Below are positions 34,537-35,506 of a stretch of DNA of 35,506 nucleotides, piece after piece (positions within the stretch are counted from its first letter, which is position 1; every line of letters begins with the position of its first letter). The stretch is from Anoxybacillus sp. (GTDB taxonomy: Bacteria; Bacillota; Bacilli; Bacillales; Anoxybacillaceae): contig NZ_JAILZV010000011.1 of NCBI RefSeq assembly GCF_023512315.1, positions 1 to 35,506 on the forward strand, written 5' to 3'. Made by a program: the position numbers and the translations under genes. The notes beneath the pieces were generated by a model, which was not told the origin of the DNA, did no database searches, and saw nothing but the letters and a program-made list of their open reading frames with translations.

Positions 34537-34962
34537 CATCGCGGCAATTTGTTCGTAGCTCATGTCGCTACGAATTTCGTACGTGCCAGGGCGAATGGCG
34601 CGCGTCAGTTGATGCGTTTCTAAATAAGATGTCAGGGCAGTGGCATCGGCAATCACTTTCGCAGTTTCTAACTCTTTCGCAAACTTCGCAGGAACATCCC
34701 CTGTTTCGATGACTAAGTGGTAAATATGGACAGGAGTAGTATTTGGTGCGACCGGTTTCGTTTGCTTGTTCGCTTTATTGGCTTTTTCTTGGAGCGCAGC
34801 ATATTGCGCGTTGCTCAGTGCAATTTTGTGATGTTCTTGCAAATAAGCGTCTACTTGTGCTTTTGTTAGCGGTTGTTGCTTGTCGGCTTGATAATAGACA
34901 ACCCCAAGGATAGAAGTCGAAAGCAACATGCCGAGTGCAAAGGCGCGAATTTCTTTTTTCAT
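34522..34962 (-). CDS. yqzC: YqzC-like MltG-related membrane protein
   Basis: A 146-residue protein: short N-terminal membrane anchor (about 8-24), an Ala/Lys-rich helical linker, and a C-terminal domain (from about 78) with RPGTYEIRSDMSYEQIAAMI, the LysM-like motif seen at the N-terminus of MltG transglycosylases. It lacks a catalytic lytic domain. The function is unknown; a wall-associated role is an inference. The ATG overlaps the yqzD stop in ATGA, with GGGGGA upstream, so the two are translationally coupled. The pair follows pst-phoU as in B. subtilis. Confidence 0.87.
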   Translation of the reverse strand: MKKEIRAFALGMLLSTSILGVVYYQADKQQPLTKAQVDAYLQEHHKIALSNAQYAALQEKANKANKQTKPVAPNTTPVHIYHLVIETGDVPAKFAKELETAKVIADATALTSYLETHQLTRAIRPGTYEIRSDMSYEQIAAMITKR

Positions 34963-35309
34963 CGGGCAATCCCCCGCAACACCATGCGCACTTCTTCTAC
35001 CGTCATCGCTGTTTCGCGCGCGATTTGTTCCGCGGAAAGCCCTTGTTTATAAAGCAGCCAAATGCGGTCGTGCGCCGAGAAAGCAGCAGAGTCGGCTCGT
35101 TTTTTTGGCGATTCGATGACATCGTCCATTAATAACTCTTCCTCTAACACTTTTAGCCGCTTTTTTAGCTGGTATGTTTCTTGGGCAACCGACAGCGTTA
35201 ATTGGTCAAGCTGCTCTTCGACTTGTTTAAGGCGGTCTTTTCCAAAAAAAGATACGAGCAGTAGAAAAAATGATATTCCTATTAGTGCAAACATCACATA
35301 TTCCATCAT
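34959..35309 (-). CDS. yqzD: YqzD-like membrane-anchored coiled-coil protein
   Basis: A 116-residue protein: N-terminal membrane segment (about 4-23), a heptad-like coiled coil (about 28-60, QVEEQLDQLTLSVAQE), and a C-terminal helix-turn-helix-like region (about 80-116, GLSAEQIARETAMTVEEV). A membrane-bound DNA-binding or structural role is possible but unproven. I chose the ATG at 35309, 6 bases from AAAGGGTG, over the TTG at 35336; other ATG codons at 35306 and 35315 are near. It is the first gene of the yqzD-yqzC pair. Confidence 0.85.
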   Translation of the reverse strand: MMEYVMFALIGISFFLLLVSFFGKDRLKQVEEQLDQLTLSVAQETYQLKKRLKVLEEELLMDDVIESPKKRADSAAFSAHDRIWLLYKQGLSAEQIARETAMTVEEVRMVLRGIAR

Positions 35310-35369
35310 TTGCATCACCCTTTTTGAATATAACATAAATAACTACATAAAATCGACAAAATGTCTATC

Positions 35370-35398
35370 TTGTATGTGTGAGTAACGAAAGATAAAAT
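35370..35398 (+). promoter_or_regulatory. Possible promoter of a gene starting past the window end
   Basis: TTGTAT and TAAAAT are 17 bp apart. Downstream lie a small hairpin (TTCCTT at 35471-35476 with AAGGAA at 35480-35485) and an AAGGAG ribosome site (35490-35495) whose start codon probably falls just outside the window. Confidence 0.4.
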
Positions 35399-35506
35399 AA
35401 AAACAAAGATATGTAAAGAATATTCCGTAAAATGGTAGCGTCAAAAAATCTATGAAAAGTAATCACGGGCTTCCTTTTGAAGGAAAATGAAGGAGATTGT
35501 GTAAAG

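Noticed and set aside
35327-35335. Extended -10 promoter for yqzD on the minus strand
   Set aside because: The start would fall on or after the AAAGGGTG ribosome site, leaving no usable leader.

Overview
The window is a stretch of ordinary Bacillaceae chromosome, most probably from the Anoxybacillus/Geobacillus side of the family. The grounds are the gene order, which follows the B. subtilis phoH-era-recO-dnaG-sigA-cccA-yqfNOPQRSTU-zur-ispG-sodA-pbpA-pst-phoU-yqzCD order almost gene for gene, the strong AGGAGG-type ribosome sites with frequent GTG and TTG starts, and a structured GC-rich intergenic repeat of a type I associate with thermophilic bacilli. The genus is an inference. I see no tRNA, rRNA, CRISPR array, transposase or prophage.

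Region 1 (1-9.4 kb) is a plus-strand housekeeping block: phoH (5' end outside the window), ybeY, dgkA, cdd, era, yqzL, recO, then ccpN-ppsR (carbon-flux regulators), then a YaiI/UPF0178 gene, dnaG and sigA (the macromolecular synthesis operon). Two genes found here in B. subtilis are missing: the 7TM-HD c-di-AMP phosphodiesterase gene between phoH and ybeY, and glyQS between recO and ccpN.

Region 2 (9.4-16.8 kb) holds an unrecognised five-helix membrane protein, a tandem array of about 390 bp of hairpin-forming repeats, cccA (cytochrome c-550), trmK-yqfO, a fourth repeat copy in inverted orientation, then minus-strand ispH and yqfQ back to back with plus-strand cshB and nfo.

Region 3 (16.8-22.8 kb) holds yqfT, the YitT-family yqfU, a zinc-uptake operon znuC-znuB-zur with a good promoter and a Zur box, yqfW, yqfX, ispG and the LysM gene yqfZ. 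ispH and ispG are the two iron-sulfur enzymes that end the MEP isoprenoid pathway.

Region 4 (22.8-34.5 kb) is the phosphate region, and it is rearranged compared with B. subtilis. pstS-pstC-pstA sit upstream, followed by a DUF1189 gene and a chemoreceptor gene on the minus strand, then sodA, yqgE and pbpA, and only then pstB-phoU. Each half has its own PHO-box-like array of hexamers repeating every 11 bp, so the split transporter should still be co-induced by phosphate starvation. The pstSCA-to-chemoreceptor part looks AT-richer than its flanks. yqzC-yqzD close the window on the minus strand.

I found no clear candidate for a wholly new system. The best leads are the split pst regulon, the structured repeat family, symmetrical sites overlapping the znuC and pstS promoters, and a start-codon puzzle in the YaiI gene.
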